Shown: piece after piece, positions 36,138-46,652 of the stretch | Layout: the number at the start of each line of letters is the position of its first letter | Position numbering within the stretch: the first letter of the stretch is position 1 | Origin: Acheta domesticus | Lineage: Eukaryota > Arthropoda > Insecta > Orthoptera > Gryllidae | NCBI GenBank assembly: GCA_031308135.1 | Contig: JAHLJT010003656.1 | Coordinates: 72,186,984 to 72,250,983 of the forward strand | Direction of reading: 5' to 3' | DNA: 64,000 bases | Notes under the pieces: model-generated | The model's database searches: none | Told to the model about the DNA's origin: nothing | What the model saw: only the letters and a program-made list of their open reading frames with translations | Translations under genes and position numbers: made by a program

Positions 36138-36575
36138 TACCGGCTGAGGTGGTTCAGGGCATCAACTGATGTCACTGCAGTGCCTCTGACCGGGAGGTTC
36201 TAAGGCCCCAGTCCTGATGGCGGCAGCACGATCTTCGGAACTAGCTAGATAGGTAGGTTGAATTCTGCCGCTGTCTGGAGGAAAATTCTAGCGACCGGCT
36301 GCCTTGTTCGGCAGTTTCCCGAAGTGTATTCGATCAACATCAGGCGAACGCCGGAACAGTAACATAAATAAGCTCCTAAGAAACGAGCCACAGACCGCGC
36401 GGCATCTTTCCTTCCTCTTCCTTGCGATATCCTCTCCCCTTACTCATACACATGTACGTGCCCTGCAGTACGTACACGCCATCTTTCGCGAGAAAATATT
36501 CACTACACTTACGGAACTAATGATCACAGTAGTTGACGTGCCCCAAAACAACAATGAATCGTCGTATATTCATTC
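36138..36575 (+). mobile_element. SINE-like family 1, head to tail with internal deletion
   Basis: Starts with the tRNA-like head (CCGGCTGAGGTGGTTCAGGG, ATCAACTGATGTCACTGCAG), has GGTTCTAAGGCCCCAGTCC in place of the B box, then the CTGCCGCTGTCTGGAGGAAA block, the CTTTCCTTCCTCTTCCTTG block and the 3' end (ATTCACTACACTTACGGAAC, GTAGTTGACGTGCCCC, AATGAATCG). Compared with the copy at 38.0 kb it lacks about 100 bp before the 3' end. Confidence 0.7.
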
Positions 36576-36594
36576 ATAGGCACATAGACATCTT

Positions 36595-36872
36595 GTGTGA
36601 GGTCTGACGATTGCCCCCCCCCCGTCGTCCACCGCAAGTCCGCGCCACCTCACCCCGCTGCTTCTTCCGCATTCCCCCTCCCTGCCCCCACCCCGCGTGG
36701 CGCTGCACGCCCAGGGCGCTGCCCTCGCCCGTCCTCCCCTATCGGCTGGCCTCGCGCCGCCGCAGGGTCTGGCGCGGCGCGGCGCGGCGCTGCCCGGGCG
36801 GCACGAAGCCACGGCGACGCGCAGTCGGCCGGCGGACCTCGCCACGGGCCACAAGTGGAAGAGGTAGGCAGG
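36595..36872. other. GC-rich patch, exon or CpG island uncertain
   Basis: A GC-rich patch with CpG clusters. On the plus strand CGCCGCCGCAG at 36755-36765 and GAG|GTAGGC at 36863 could frame a 98-bp exon (reading RHEATATRSRPADLATGHKW), but nothing links it to other exons. It could equally be a regulatory CpG island inside the CUB/LDLa intron. Confidence 0.25.
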
Positions 36873-37394
36873 CAAAGTCGCAGCGCGCGTTTTCACACAG
36901 TTGCACATCGCCACGTGTAGTAAAATGACTTTTTTATTCCCATTGTATAATGCTGTTATTTGATGGCTGCAACCAGTTGCATAATGATAGTCATTTCGAT
37001 ACAGTTTTCATTATGATACAGGTTCTTGACCAATCACAGAGAAGTTTACAAACCAAGTATTGACAATTAATCATTGAGAATCGTTTTAGCAAATATTACG
37101 TTCGATTGTGTACACTAAAATTGCATTTGATATTATATTATGCTCAATACTTTTCATTTATTTTATTATTAGTATTTTTCATGGTATATTATTTAAAATA
37201 AAGTGGATCGAAATTTCACTTTGATCCTATTTGACTTGCGCAGCACTCCCTAGCAGGCGGACAGGTAACCACAGCCACCTGCGGCAGCATGCGAGAGTAG
37301 ATTTAGGTAGCTGTCCGCTAGGTGGCCTTGGCTGAATCAACAGCCACGAAACCATTCATTGTAAAAGTTTAACTTATAAAAGTCATAGAAAAAG

Positions 37395-37527
37395 TACCGA
37401 ATGAAACTCGATGTAATGGGTATTAATACCTCGTGTGAAGTTTACAATACTTGCTCGTTCCTTGCTCGTATTGTAATATCACACTCGTGTATTAATATCC
37501 ATCGTTACATCATCGTTTCATGATGTA
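37395..37527. repeat. Fold-back element, about 55-bp arms
   Basis: GAATGAAACTCGATGTAATG with GGTATTAATAC on the left pairs with GTATTAATATCC and GTTACATCATCGTTTCAT on the right; the arms continue through TTACAATACTTGCTCG / CTTGCTCGTATTGTAA. It is nearly a full palindrome with a tiny loop. Confidence 0.7.
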
Positions 37528-37547
37528 CTATACGTAGACCACTAAAT

Positions 37548-37783
37548 GGCTAGCCTGGAACTAAAGTGGTCTATGGTACTTACGGTACAATGTGACCACT
37601 TAAGAACTGACTTGCATTAAATCCATCTGCCAATACTAAAGTGGTACTTTTATAATGCGGCACCTACAACGACAAATAGACCACTTTAGAATACATAGAT
37701 GCACATCTGTTCAGATCAAATTTTCCATAACCTCAATTTTAGCCAAACTGTTTCATAGACCACTTTAGTTCGAGGCCAGCTAA
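37548..37783. mobile_element. MITE with AAGTGGTCTAT repeats
   Basis: Ends GGCTAGCCTGGAACTAAAGT / ACTTTAGTTCGAGGCCAGC are inverted partners, each flanked inside by GGTCTATG/CATAGACC. AAGTGGT or its complement recurs inside (about 37600, 37638, 37680). Length about 236 bp; no coding capacity. Confidence 0.65.
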
Positions 37784-37950
37784 ATGTGAATATTTTCTCT
37801 GGTCATACATTTTTACAGAAAACTGAATAACATCCTGCACATGTTTTCATAAATATTAATATTTTATTATAAATAAATTCTTGATTTCAATATGTGCAGT
37901 ATGTTATTCAATTGTCTGTATAAATTAGTGGCCAGAGAAAATATTTACAT
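37784..37950. mobile_element. Fold-back MITE, about 60-bp arms
   Basis: Left arm ATGTGAATATTTTCTCTGGT...CCTGCACAT pairs with the right arm ATGTGCAG...GGCCAGAGAAAATATTTACAT with few mismatches; the loop is AT-rich. It directly touches the MITE at 37548-37783. Confidence 0.75.
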
Positions 37951-38017
37951 ACAAGAGATTAAGAGACAAATTTCAAATAAAATTTCGTAATCTACGTTCA
38001 TAACGGACGTACTAGAC

Positions 38018-38745
38018 CGGCTTAGGTGGCTCAAGGCATCAATTGATGTCACTGCACTGCCTCTGACCCGGAGGTCCTGGGGTCCTCTCCGGACGACAGC
38101 AGGATTTTTGACACTGGCTAGGTAGCTATGGTCCGATTAAAATACGTTGGTGATTGACAGTTGTGCTTCTGAAGCTGTAGCTTCATACAATATGAGTGTA
38201 CGATTTGGTTACTTTAATAAGCATTTATTTCAAGTGTTTATTTTATTGTCCCGGGAACACGTGCTCGGTGGTACGCAAACTGTCAAGGTCATTCCCTTCC
38301 GTTCGCAACTGTCAATCACCAACTTATTTTAATCGGACCATAGGTCGGGTTCATCCGCTATCTGGAGGAGCATTCTAGCGGCCGGGTGCTCTGATCAGTA
38401 GTTTTCCGTGGTTTCTCCAATCAATCTCAGGCGAGTGCCGGAGCACTGCTCTAACAAACGGGCCGCGGACCGTGCACGATCTTTCCTTCCTCTTCCTTGT
38501 CCTATCCTCACCCCTTACTAATACACTCAGATGCACTACACTACCACATATGAAGGGAGTTTGGAGATTGTCCACGCTAAAGCGATATTCCGATGGTGGA
38601 GATACCTGGTTAAGGAAAACCCTGAAGGCGGCGTATAGGTCGGCGCCGGATCTTGCTATTCAGCTGGGGAAGATCACCGCTACCTCCCTCGATAAGAATA
38701 TTTACTACATTTACTAAGACCTTAGCAGTTGATGCGTCCGTAAAC
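38018..38745 (+). mobile_element. SINE-like family 1, longest copy, with nested MITE
   Basis: Head ACCGGCTTAGGTGGCTCAAG with ATCAATTGATGTCACTGCAC, then GGAGGTCCTGGGGTCC at the B-box position, GACACTGGCTAGGTAG, a 212-bp insertion (38129-38340), and then GTCGGGTTCATCCGCTATCT, CTTTCCTTCCTCTTCCTTGT, CCTTACTAATACACTCAGAT, GTATAGGTCGGCGCCGGATC, TTACTACATTTACTAAGACC and GTTGATGCGTCCG. Without the insert the element is about 510 bp, long for a SINE. The body blocks define the family order used for the other copies. Confidence 0.75.
38129..38340. mobile_element. MITE inserted in the SINE copy, TA duplication
   Basis: The ends TGGTCCGATTAAAATACGTT and AACTTATTTTAATCGGACCA are inverted repeats of about 36 bp with one mismatch, extending into GGTGATTGACAGTTG / CAACTGTCAATCACC. 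TA lies on both sides (38127-38128, 38341-38342), as expected for Tc1/mariner-type insertion. No coding capacity. Confidence 0.85.
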
Positions 38746-40250
38746 GCGAATCAAATGATACACAGACATAGATTTCTTGTTGTGTAAGGTCTCATGATCG
38801 AGAACAAATTGAATGTTCAAATAAAAATGAAAGTCGAAACGCCTTACAGCGAAGGACGTAACGTCTTCCTGACATACACGATATCTGCAACGGAACGCTG
38901 CTTCGTCACATTTGCCATCTTTCGAGGCGCTCGGGCGCGCTGTGCTATGTGGAGGAGGTGACGGGGGGGGCGCGAAGCGAGGGGGGCGTCGACTGAGCCT
39001 CGGGCATTGCGACAAATGGCCTGGTCAGGGGCGGAGGCACCTGGGGGCTGGGTGAGCCATGGAGGCAACGTGGCGGGGCGGGCAATGATGGAGTCGCGAC
39101 AGCGTCAGTGAGGTGCGCTCAGTCGACCGAGCCTTACACTTGGTGAGGTGGGACGACGTGGAGGTGATGGAGCGTTGGCAGGGATGGAAGAGGCCTGGGG
39201 TTGGCGTGGAGGGCGGGGATGATAGAGCAATGGAGTGACGAGGGGTGGGAGTGAAGCCATAGGGTGGCATGGTGAGAGGGAGGGCCGACGGAACCGTGGG
39301 AGGAGGATGATAGTTATGGAGTGACGAGGGGTGGGGGTGAGGTGAGGGTGGAGCCGTGAGGTGGCGTGGTGGGGCGGGCCGACGGTGCCGCGGGAGGGGA
39401 TGATGGAGCCATCGGGTGACAAGGGGTGGAGACCCGTGGGGGCGTCAGGAGGAAATTTGGCTGCTGGTGGTGATTAGGGTGGCGGATGGTGAGGGCGGGG
39501 ACGCGGGCGTGTGCGGGACGGGTCAGGGGGTAGAGAAGCCGTGAGGGCGGCCATTTGGTTGACCGAGACCGGGGCGGGGAGACGCGTGCCTGGGACGGGG
39601 ATGGAGCAGCACCGGCAGCGATGGAGAGGAAATGGTTTGACAGCAGAGGGGATACTGGACCTTTGGGGTGGCGAGAAGCAGGGGTGGGTTGAGAGCGCGG
39701 TCGACGGAATCTGCAAGGGGGGAGCATAACTGAGGCGGGGAAGGAGGTGCATGGTGAGTTGTGGGGCGGCGCCCGGTCGACCGAATGTGGGGTGGGGATG
39801 GAGAAGCGACGGGGGACTCGGGCGAAAGGGGGGATGATGGAGTCGCGGGGTGGCAAGGGGTGGGAGCAGCGCGCGGGCGATCGAGACGGCTATGGGGCGA
39901 CGCATAACAGGGGGACGCAACGACGGCGAAGGAGTCGTTGGACGGGGAGGGTGCGGCGGTGAAGGAGTTGCCACGTAGAGACGGCTTGGCAGGGGCGAGG
40001 AATGGAACCAAGGGAACTTACGGGTGTGTTGGGGTGGTGGTGTCGTGGGATGGCGTGGTAGGAGGGAAAGATGAACCCGCGGGAGGGGGATGATGGTGCT
40101 GGGGGGTAGCGAGGGGCGGAGCAGGCGTGGGGGCGGCACCCGCTCGACAGAGCCTGGAGCGGGGCGAGGTGTGGGAGGGGAGGGTAGGAGAAGTAACGAG
40201 GGAGTAGGAGGCGCGGGAGGGGAATGGTGGGGCTGTGGGGCGGCTAGGGC

Positions 40251-40416
40251 CAGAGAAGCTGGGTCAGAGAAGCTGGGTCAGAGAAGCTGGGTCAGAGAAG
40301 CTGGGCCAGAGAAGCTGGGCCAGAGAAGCTGGGCCAGAGAAGCTGGGCCAGAGAAGCTGGGCCAGAGAAGCTGGGCCAGAGAAGCTGGGCCAGAGAAGCT
40401 GGGCCAGAGAAGCTGG
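40251..40416. repeat. 14-bp minisatellite, about 12 copies
   Basis: Unit GAGAAGCTGGGCCA, first copies with GGGTCA instead of GGGCCA. Because 14 is not a multiple of 3, all three frames encode the same 14-residue repeat, which explains the parallel open frames. Confidence 0.95.
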
Positions 40417-40495
40417 CGCCCGTTCGACCGAGTCTGGGGCGGGGCAAGGCGGGACGGGGGCGAGAATGGAGAGGCAACGGGCGGCTCAGGCAAAC

Positions 40496-40890
40496 GAGGG
40501 ATGATGGAACCGAGGGATGATGGAACCGAGAATGATGGAACCGAGGGATGATGGAACCGAGGGATGATGGAACCGAGGGATGATGGAACCGAGGCATGAT
40601 GGAACCGAGGGATGATGGAACCGAGGGATGATGGAACCGAGGGATGATGGAACCGAGGAATGATGGAACCGAGGGATGATGGAACCGAGGGATGATGGAA
40701 CCGAGGGATGATGGAACCGAGGGATGATGGAACCGAGGGATGATGGAACCTAGGCATGATGGAACCGAGGGATGATGGAACCGAGGGATGGGACCGAGGG
40801 ATGATGGAACCGAGAGTGATGAAACCGAGGGATGATGGAACCGAGGGATGATGGAACTGAGGGATGATGGAACCGAGGGATGATGGAACC
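40496..40890. repeat. 16-bp minisatellite, about 24 copies
   Basis: Unit GAGGGATGATGGAACC with occasional changes (GAGGCATG, GAGAATG, a shortened GAGGGATGGGACC near 40785). Simple tandem array without function seen. Confidence 0.95.
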
Positions 40891-41425
40891 GTGGGGCGCC
40901 TAGATGCGAGGGTAGCGCCGGGTCGGCCAAACCAGGAGCAGGGATGGAGAAGAAACGGAAGGAGATGCGTGGCGACTTGACGGGGACGGGTGGATGGGTC
41001 AAGGGGATGCGAGGGGTGGGGTTGAAGGTGCATGAGAGGGTGGGACGGCGGAGGCGCGGGAGGTGGATTGTGGAGCCGTGGGGGTGGCGAGGGGCGATGG
41101 AGCCGTGGGAAGGCGCCCGGTCGACCGGGTCGTCGGCGGGGATGAAGAAGCGACGGCGGCGAAGGAGACGCGTGGCGACTGGAAGGGGGCGGGGCATGAA
41201 GCCGAGGAAGAGGGGGGTTGAGAAGGGGGAATGTCTGGGGGATGGGACAGCGAGGCGCGAGAGGGGGATGATGGACCCGTGGGGCGGCGCGCGTTCGACC
41301 GAGTGTAGGGTGGGGATGGAGAAGCAACGGAGTCGGGGCGGGGATGATGGAGCCGTTGGGCGGCCAGGGGTGGGGGCGGCTCCCGGTCGACCGAGCCTGG
41401 AGCGGCGCCGCGATAAGGGGCGGAA

Positions 41426-42390
41426 GAACGCATGGCAACAAGATAAGAGGCCCGTCCTGGGAGTCGCTCTTCTTCTTCTTTCTCTGTTGCCGCAGCGTGT
41501 TTCTTATAGCGCCTTCTGTCACGTTTAACATCCGGCCGTCTTCTCCGCCCCTTCCCTCGCGTTTTTGCCTCGGCTCTTGCAAACACATCAGCCGTCCCGC
41601 TGTTTTGTTGTTGTTCGCGAAGTTTAGTTCGGAGAAGTTGTGAAGTTTGTGCCAGAGGTGGATGAAATGAAACAGCATAACTTTACATAAGGGGTAGAAA
41701 CGTTCGCTCTTTCATATTCTTGGACTGCGAATCGGTCATGTGTGGAATTTCATTTGAAGCTGTCTGACTGTACGACTAGAACTTGCTTTCGAGTTCTTGC
41801 CGGAAAGGTGTTGGAAAGTACGGTTGCAACTATTATACGCTCTACGCATTCGAGATGTCTGCATTTCGATGGTGCAAATTTGTTCTAAAACACGGAGAAC
41901 GTGATTTGCTTAATCAAAATTCATTATTTCTCGCTGTCATAGAATAATCAGAATTAGTAACTCATGAATACTTAAGTTGAGCTTTTTTTAAATATAATCG
42001 AGAACATTTATTTTAAAAAAGTTGATATTTTCTTCAATAAATTAGTTTCAGTGAATCTGATGAAACATTTCTCTAATTTACGCTTGCAAAAAGTGTTTAT
42101 TTCTTTCAAGAAAAAATCAGATGCAACAAGAATAATTGTGTCATTCACTACTTTTGGTCTCTATTGTATTAGCACAGGTATAGGCAGTTTATTCTATTTT
42201 TCAGAATGTTTTCTTTGCGTGTACGCAATCAATTTCACAATTATCTAGTAGCCTACACTTTCAGAAATCGCCCTCCCAACACACCCTCTACCGTCAGCTA
42301 AGAGAAACATATCGGCGCGGGGAGAACTAAATTACTCGAGTTTTGAGCTGCGACGCAATTCCCCAGGAGTTTCGAAACAATTGATCAGAC
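41426..42390. other. No recognised feature
   Basis: From about 41650 the sequence returns to AT-rich composition with only short frames. No repeat partner elsewhere in the window was noticed. Confidence 0.35.
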
Positions 42391-42589
42391 TTGGCGCGTG
42401 GGGACACCCGGGGAAGTTGGTATATTAGTTGGGGCGGCGGAGCGGGGCGAGAAGGGGTGGGGCGGGGCGGTGCGGGGCGGCCGGGCGGCGCGAAGCGAAT
42501 CCTTAGGGCTACCGAAGGGCAGCTGGGGTCGAGTTGCCGGCGTCGCCGCCAGCGGAATCCCCTGCAGGCGTCACGCCGCCCACGCACCT
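42391..42589. other. GC-rich patch just before the satellite
   Basis: G/C-rich (GGGGCGGGGCGG runs) patch that ends where the first satellite monomer begins at 42590. Frames on both strands are compositional and no splice-flanked exon is convincing. Confidence 0.3.
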
Positions 42590-45500
42590 GGGCCTCCATT
42601 CAAACGACGAGGACGGGGGTACTGTAATGTTGTGGTAAATTTTCCTCTGGCCTCATACGTCAAAGCAGGCTAGCCTCGAACTTTCAGAAATGACATTTGC
42701 CTGAGGTTTTCTGTTCCCCTGGGCCTCCATTGAAACGACGAGGACGGGGGTACTGTAATGTTGTGGCAAATTTTCCTCTGGCCTCATACGTCAAAGCAGG
42801 CTAGCCTCGAACTTTCAGAAATGACATTTGCCTGAGGTTTTCTGTTCCCCTGGGCCTCCATTGAAACGACGAGGACGGGGGTACTGTAATGTTGTGGTAA
42901 ATTTTCCTCTGGCCTCATACGTCAAAGCAGGCTAGCCTCGAACTTTCAGAAATGACATTTGCCTGAGGTTTTCTGTTCCCCTGGGCCTCCATTGAAACGA
43001 CGAGGACGGGGGTACTGTAATGTTGTGGCAAATTTTCCTCTGGCCTCATACGTCAAAGCAGGCTAGCCTCGAACTTTCAGAAATGACATTTGCCTGAGGT
43101 TTTCTGTTCCCCTGGGCCTCCATTGAAACGACGAGGACGGGGGTACTGTAATGTTGTGGCAAATTTTCCTCTGGCCTCATACGTCAAAGCAGGCTAGCCT
43201 CGTACTTTCAGAAATGACATTTGCCTGAGGTTTTCTGTTCACCTGGGCCTCCATTGAAACGACGAGGACGGGGGTACTGTAATGTTGTGGTAAATTTTCC
43301 TCTGGCCTCATACGTCAAAGCAGGCTAGCCTCGAACTTTCAGAAATGACATTTGCCTGAGGTTTTCTGTTCCCCTGGGCCTCCATTGAAACGACGAGGAC
43401 GGGGGTACTGTAATGTTGTGGCAAATTTTCCTCTGGCCTCATACGTCAAAGCAGGCTAGCCTCGAACTTTCAGAAATGACATTTGCCTGAGGTTTTCTGT
43501 TCCCCTGGGCCTCCATTGAAACGACGAGGACGGGGGTACTGTAATGTTGTGGTAAATTTTCCTCTGGCCTCATACGTCAAAGCAGGCTAGCCTCGAACTT
43601 TCAGAAATGACATTTGCCTGAGGTTTTCTGTTCCCCTGGGCCTCCATTGAAACGACGAGGACGGGGGTACTGTAATGTTGTGGCAAATTTTCCTCTGGCC
43701 TCATACGTCAAAGCAGGCTAGCCTCGAACTTTCAGAAATGACATTTGCCTGAGGTTTTCTGTTCCCCTGGGCCTCCATTGAAACGACGAGGACGGGGGTA
43801 CTGTAATGTTGTGGTAAATTTTCCTCTGGCCTCATACGTCAAAGCAGGCTAGCCTCGAACTTTCAGAAATGACATTTGCCTGAGGTTTTCTGTTCCCCTG
43901 GGCCTCCATTGAAACGACGAGGACGGGGGTACTGTAATGTTGTGGCAAATTTTCCTCTGGCCTCATACGTCAAAGCAGGCTAGCCTCGAACTTTCAGAAA
44001 TGACATTTGCCTGAGGTTTTCTGTTCCCCTGGGCCTCCATTGAAACGACGAGGACGGGGGTACTGTAATGTTGTGGCAAATTTTCCTCTGGCCTCATACG
44101 TCAAAGCAGGCTAGCCTCGTACTTTCAGAAATGACATTTGCCTGAGGTTTTTCTGTTCACCTGGGCCTCCATTGAAACGACGAGGACGGGGGTACTGTAA
44201 TGTTGTGGTAAATTTTCCTCTGGCCTCATACGTCAAAGCAGGCTAGCCTCGAACTTTCAGAAATGACATTTGCCTGAGGTTTTCTGTTCCCCTGGGCCTC
44301 CATTGAAACGACGAGGACGGGGGTACTGTAATGTTGTGGCAAATTTTCCTCTGGCCTCATACGTCAAAGCAGGCTAGCCTCGAACTTTCAGAAATGACAT
44401 TTGCCTGAGGTTTTCTGTTCCCCTGGGCCTCCATTGAAACGACGAGGACGGGGGTACTGTAATGTTGTGGCAAATTTTCCTCTGGCCTCATACGTCAAAG
44501 CAGGCTAGCCTCGAACTTTCAGAAATGACATTTGCCTGAGGTTTTCTGTTCCCCTGGGCCTCCATTGAAACGACGAGGACGGAGGTACTGTAATGTTGTG
44601 GTAAATTTTCCTCTGGCCTCATACGTCAAAGCAGGCTAGCCTCGAACTTTCAGAAATGACATTTGCCTGAGGTTTTCTGTTCCCCTGGGCCTCCATTGAA
44701 ACGACGAGGACGGGGGTACTGTAATGTTGTGGTAAATTTTCCTCTGGCCTCATACGTCAAAGCAGGCTAGCCTCGAACTTTCAGAAATGACATTTGCCTG
44801 AGGTTTTCTGTTCCCCTGGGCCTCCATTGAAACGACGAGGACGGGGGTACTGTAATGTTGTGGCAAATTTTCCTCTGGCCTCATACGTCAAAGCAGGCTA
44901 GCCTCGAACTTTCAGAAATGACATTTGCCTGAGGTTTTCTGTTCCCCTGGGCCTCCATTGAAACGACGAGGACGGGGGTACTGTAATGTTGTGGCAAATT
45001 TTCCTCTGGCCTCATACGTCAAAGCAGGCTAGCCTCGTACTTTCAGAAATGACATTTGCCTGAGGTTTTCTGTTCACCTGGGCCTCCATTGAAACGACGA
45101 GGACGGGGGTACTGTAATGTTGTGGTAAATTTTCCTCTGGCCTCATACGTCAAAGCAGGCTAGCCTCGAACTTTCAGAAATGACATTTGCCTGAGGTTTT
45201 CTGTTCCCCTGGGCCTCCATTGAAACGACGAGGACGGGGGTACTGTAATGTTGTGGCAAATTTTCCTCTGGCCTCATACGTCAAAGCAGGCTAGCCTCGA
45301 ACTTTCAGAAATGACATTTGCCTGAGGTTTTCTGTTCCCCTGGGCCTCCATTGAAACGACGAGGACGGGGGTACTGTAATGTTGTGGCAAATTTTCCTCT
45401 GGCCTCATACGTCAAAGCAGGCTAGCCTCGAACTTTCAGAAATGACATTTGCCTGAGGTTTTCTGTTCCCCTGGGCCTCCATTGAAACGACGAGGACGGA

Positions 45501-46262
45501 GGTACTGTAATGTTGTGGTAAATTTTCCTCTGGCCTCATCCGTCAAAGCAGGCTAGCCTCGAACTTTCAGAAATGACATTTGCCTGAGGTTTTCTGTTCC
45601 CCTGGGCCTCCATTGAAACGACGAGAACGGGGGTACTGTAATGTTGTGGTAAATTTTCCTCTGGCCTCATACGTCAACGCAGGCTAGCCTCGAACTTTCA
45701 GAAATGACATTTGCCTGAGGTTTTCTGTTCCCCTGGGCCTCCATTGAAACGACGAGGACGGGGGTACTGTAATGTGGTAAATTTTCCTCTGGCCTCATAC
45801 GTCAAAGCAGGCTAGCCTCGAACTTTCAGAAATGACATTTGCCTGATGTTTTCTGTTCATCTGGGCTTCTATCTTAACGACGAGGACGGTGTACTGTAAT
45901 GCTGTGGTAAATTTTCCTCTGGCCTCATACGTCAACGCAGGGTAGCCTCGTACTTTCAGAAATGACATTTGCCTGAGGTTTTCTGTTCACCTGGGCCTCC
46001 ATTGAAACGCCGAGGACAGGGGTACTGTAATGTTGTGGTAAATTTTCCTCTGGCCTCATACGTCAACGCAGGCTAGCCTCGAACTTTCAGAAATGACATT
46101 TGCCTGATGTTTTCTGTTCATCTGGGCTTCTATCTTAACGACGAGGACGGTGTACTGTAATGCTGTGGTAAATTTTCCTCTGGCCTCATATGTCAACGAA
46201 GGGTGGCCACGAACGTTCAGAAATGACATTTGCCTGAGGTTTTCTGTTCACCTGGGCCTCCA
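42590..46262. repeat. 131-bp satellite, about 28 monomers, 7-mer higher-order period
   Basis: Monomers start GGGCCTCCATTGAAACGACG at 42590, 42721, 42852, 42983 and so on, every 131 bp, and end GAGGTTTTCTGTTCCCCT. Diagnostic variants (TCGTACTTTC plus GTTCACCT) mark monomers at 43114, 44031 and 44949, 917-918 bp apart, and GGAGGTACTG marks those at 44556 and 45473, also 917 bp apart. That is seven monomers. The last monomers (from about 45860) are more diverged, with CATCTGGGCTTCTATCTTAA variants. No coding function; the array lies inside the 15-kb intron of the CUB/LDLa gene. Confidence 0.97.
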
Positions 46263-46650
46263 ATGATGATTCCGGGCATGTAATGTTAAGGTAAATGTCA
46301 ACTGCTGTCATTGGTCTCGTAAGTGTAATGCCCGTTTTATCGCCGGAGATGGCGGTTAACTTCCCCTGCTGTACGGTCGACCTACCTCTCGGCTTGCCGG
46401 ATTTTTCCTCGAGCGGGGCACTGCCCGGAACACAACTGATCTGATGTGTGATACAATACTGCATGTAAGAGTAAGTTTGTATAAGTAAGGGGTGAGGATA
46501 GGTCAAGAAAGAAGAAGGAAAGATCGCGCGCGGTTCGTGGCCCGTTTGTTAGAGCAGTGCTCCGGCACTCGCCTGAGATTGGAGAAACCACGGAAAACTA
46601 CTGATCAGAGCATCAGGCCGCTAGAATGCTCCTCCAGATAGCGGATGACA
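46263..46650 (-). mobile_element. SINE-like family 1, minus strand, head missing
   Basis: Directly follows the satellite. Read on the minus strand it runs from the GGAGGAGCATTCTAGCGGCC block through CTTTCCTTCTTCTTTCTTGA, CCTTACTTATACAAACTTAC and the AGGTAGGTCGACCG block to the 3' end (ATTACACTTACGAGACC, GACAGCAGTTGAC). The head is missing and the next copy begins at once. Confidence 0.65.
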
Positions 46651-46652
46651 AG

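Larger units (their letters stand above)
38940..41425. repeat. Purine-rich, G-skewed low-complexity region
   Basis: Nearly 2.5 kb with the plus strand rich in G and A (GGGGTGGGG, GATGG, GGAGG). A loose unit recurs every 100-300 bp: CGGTCGACCGAG or variants near 39120, 39556, 39770, 40146, 40427, 40922, 41119, 41296 and 41387, often followed by GGGGATGGAGAAG. Minus-strand frames up to 466 codons are Pro/Ser/His repeats and have no domain. Two minisatellites lie inside (40251-40416, 40496-40890). Confidence 0.75.

Noticed and set aside
35613..36203. A 196-codon plus-strand frame with Pro/Ser/Arg runs
   Set aside because: Its start lies in a SINE fragment and the rest in pyrimidine-rich low-complexity DNA; there is no domain.
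39314..40139. Overlapping Pro/Ser/His-rich frames of 160-220 codons
   Set aside because: They are compositional shadows of the C-rich minus strand, with no domain or splice support.
40278..41678. A 466-codon minus-strand frame with many HHPSVPSSLGSI repeats
   Set aside because: It is the translation of the 16-bp and 14-bp minisatellites and the purine-rich block; all frames are open there because the unit lengths are not multiples of three.
42590..46262. CRISPR-like or coding interpretation of the 131-bp array
   Set aside because: The monomers are contiguous, with no spacers, in a eukaryotic intron, and every frame is interrupted.
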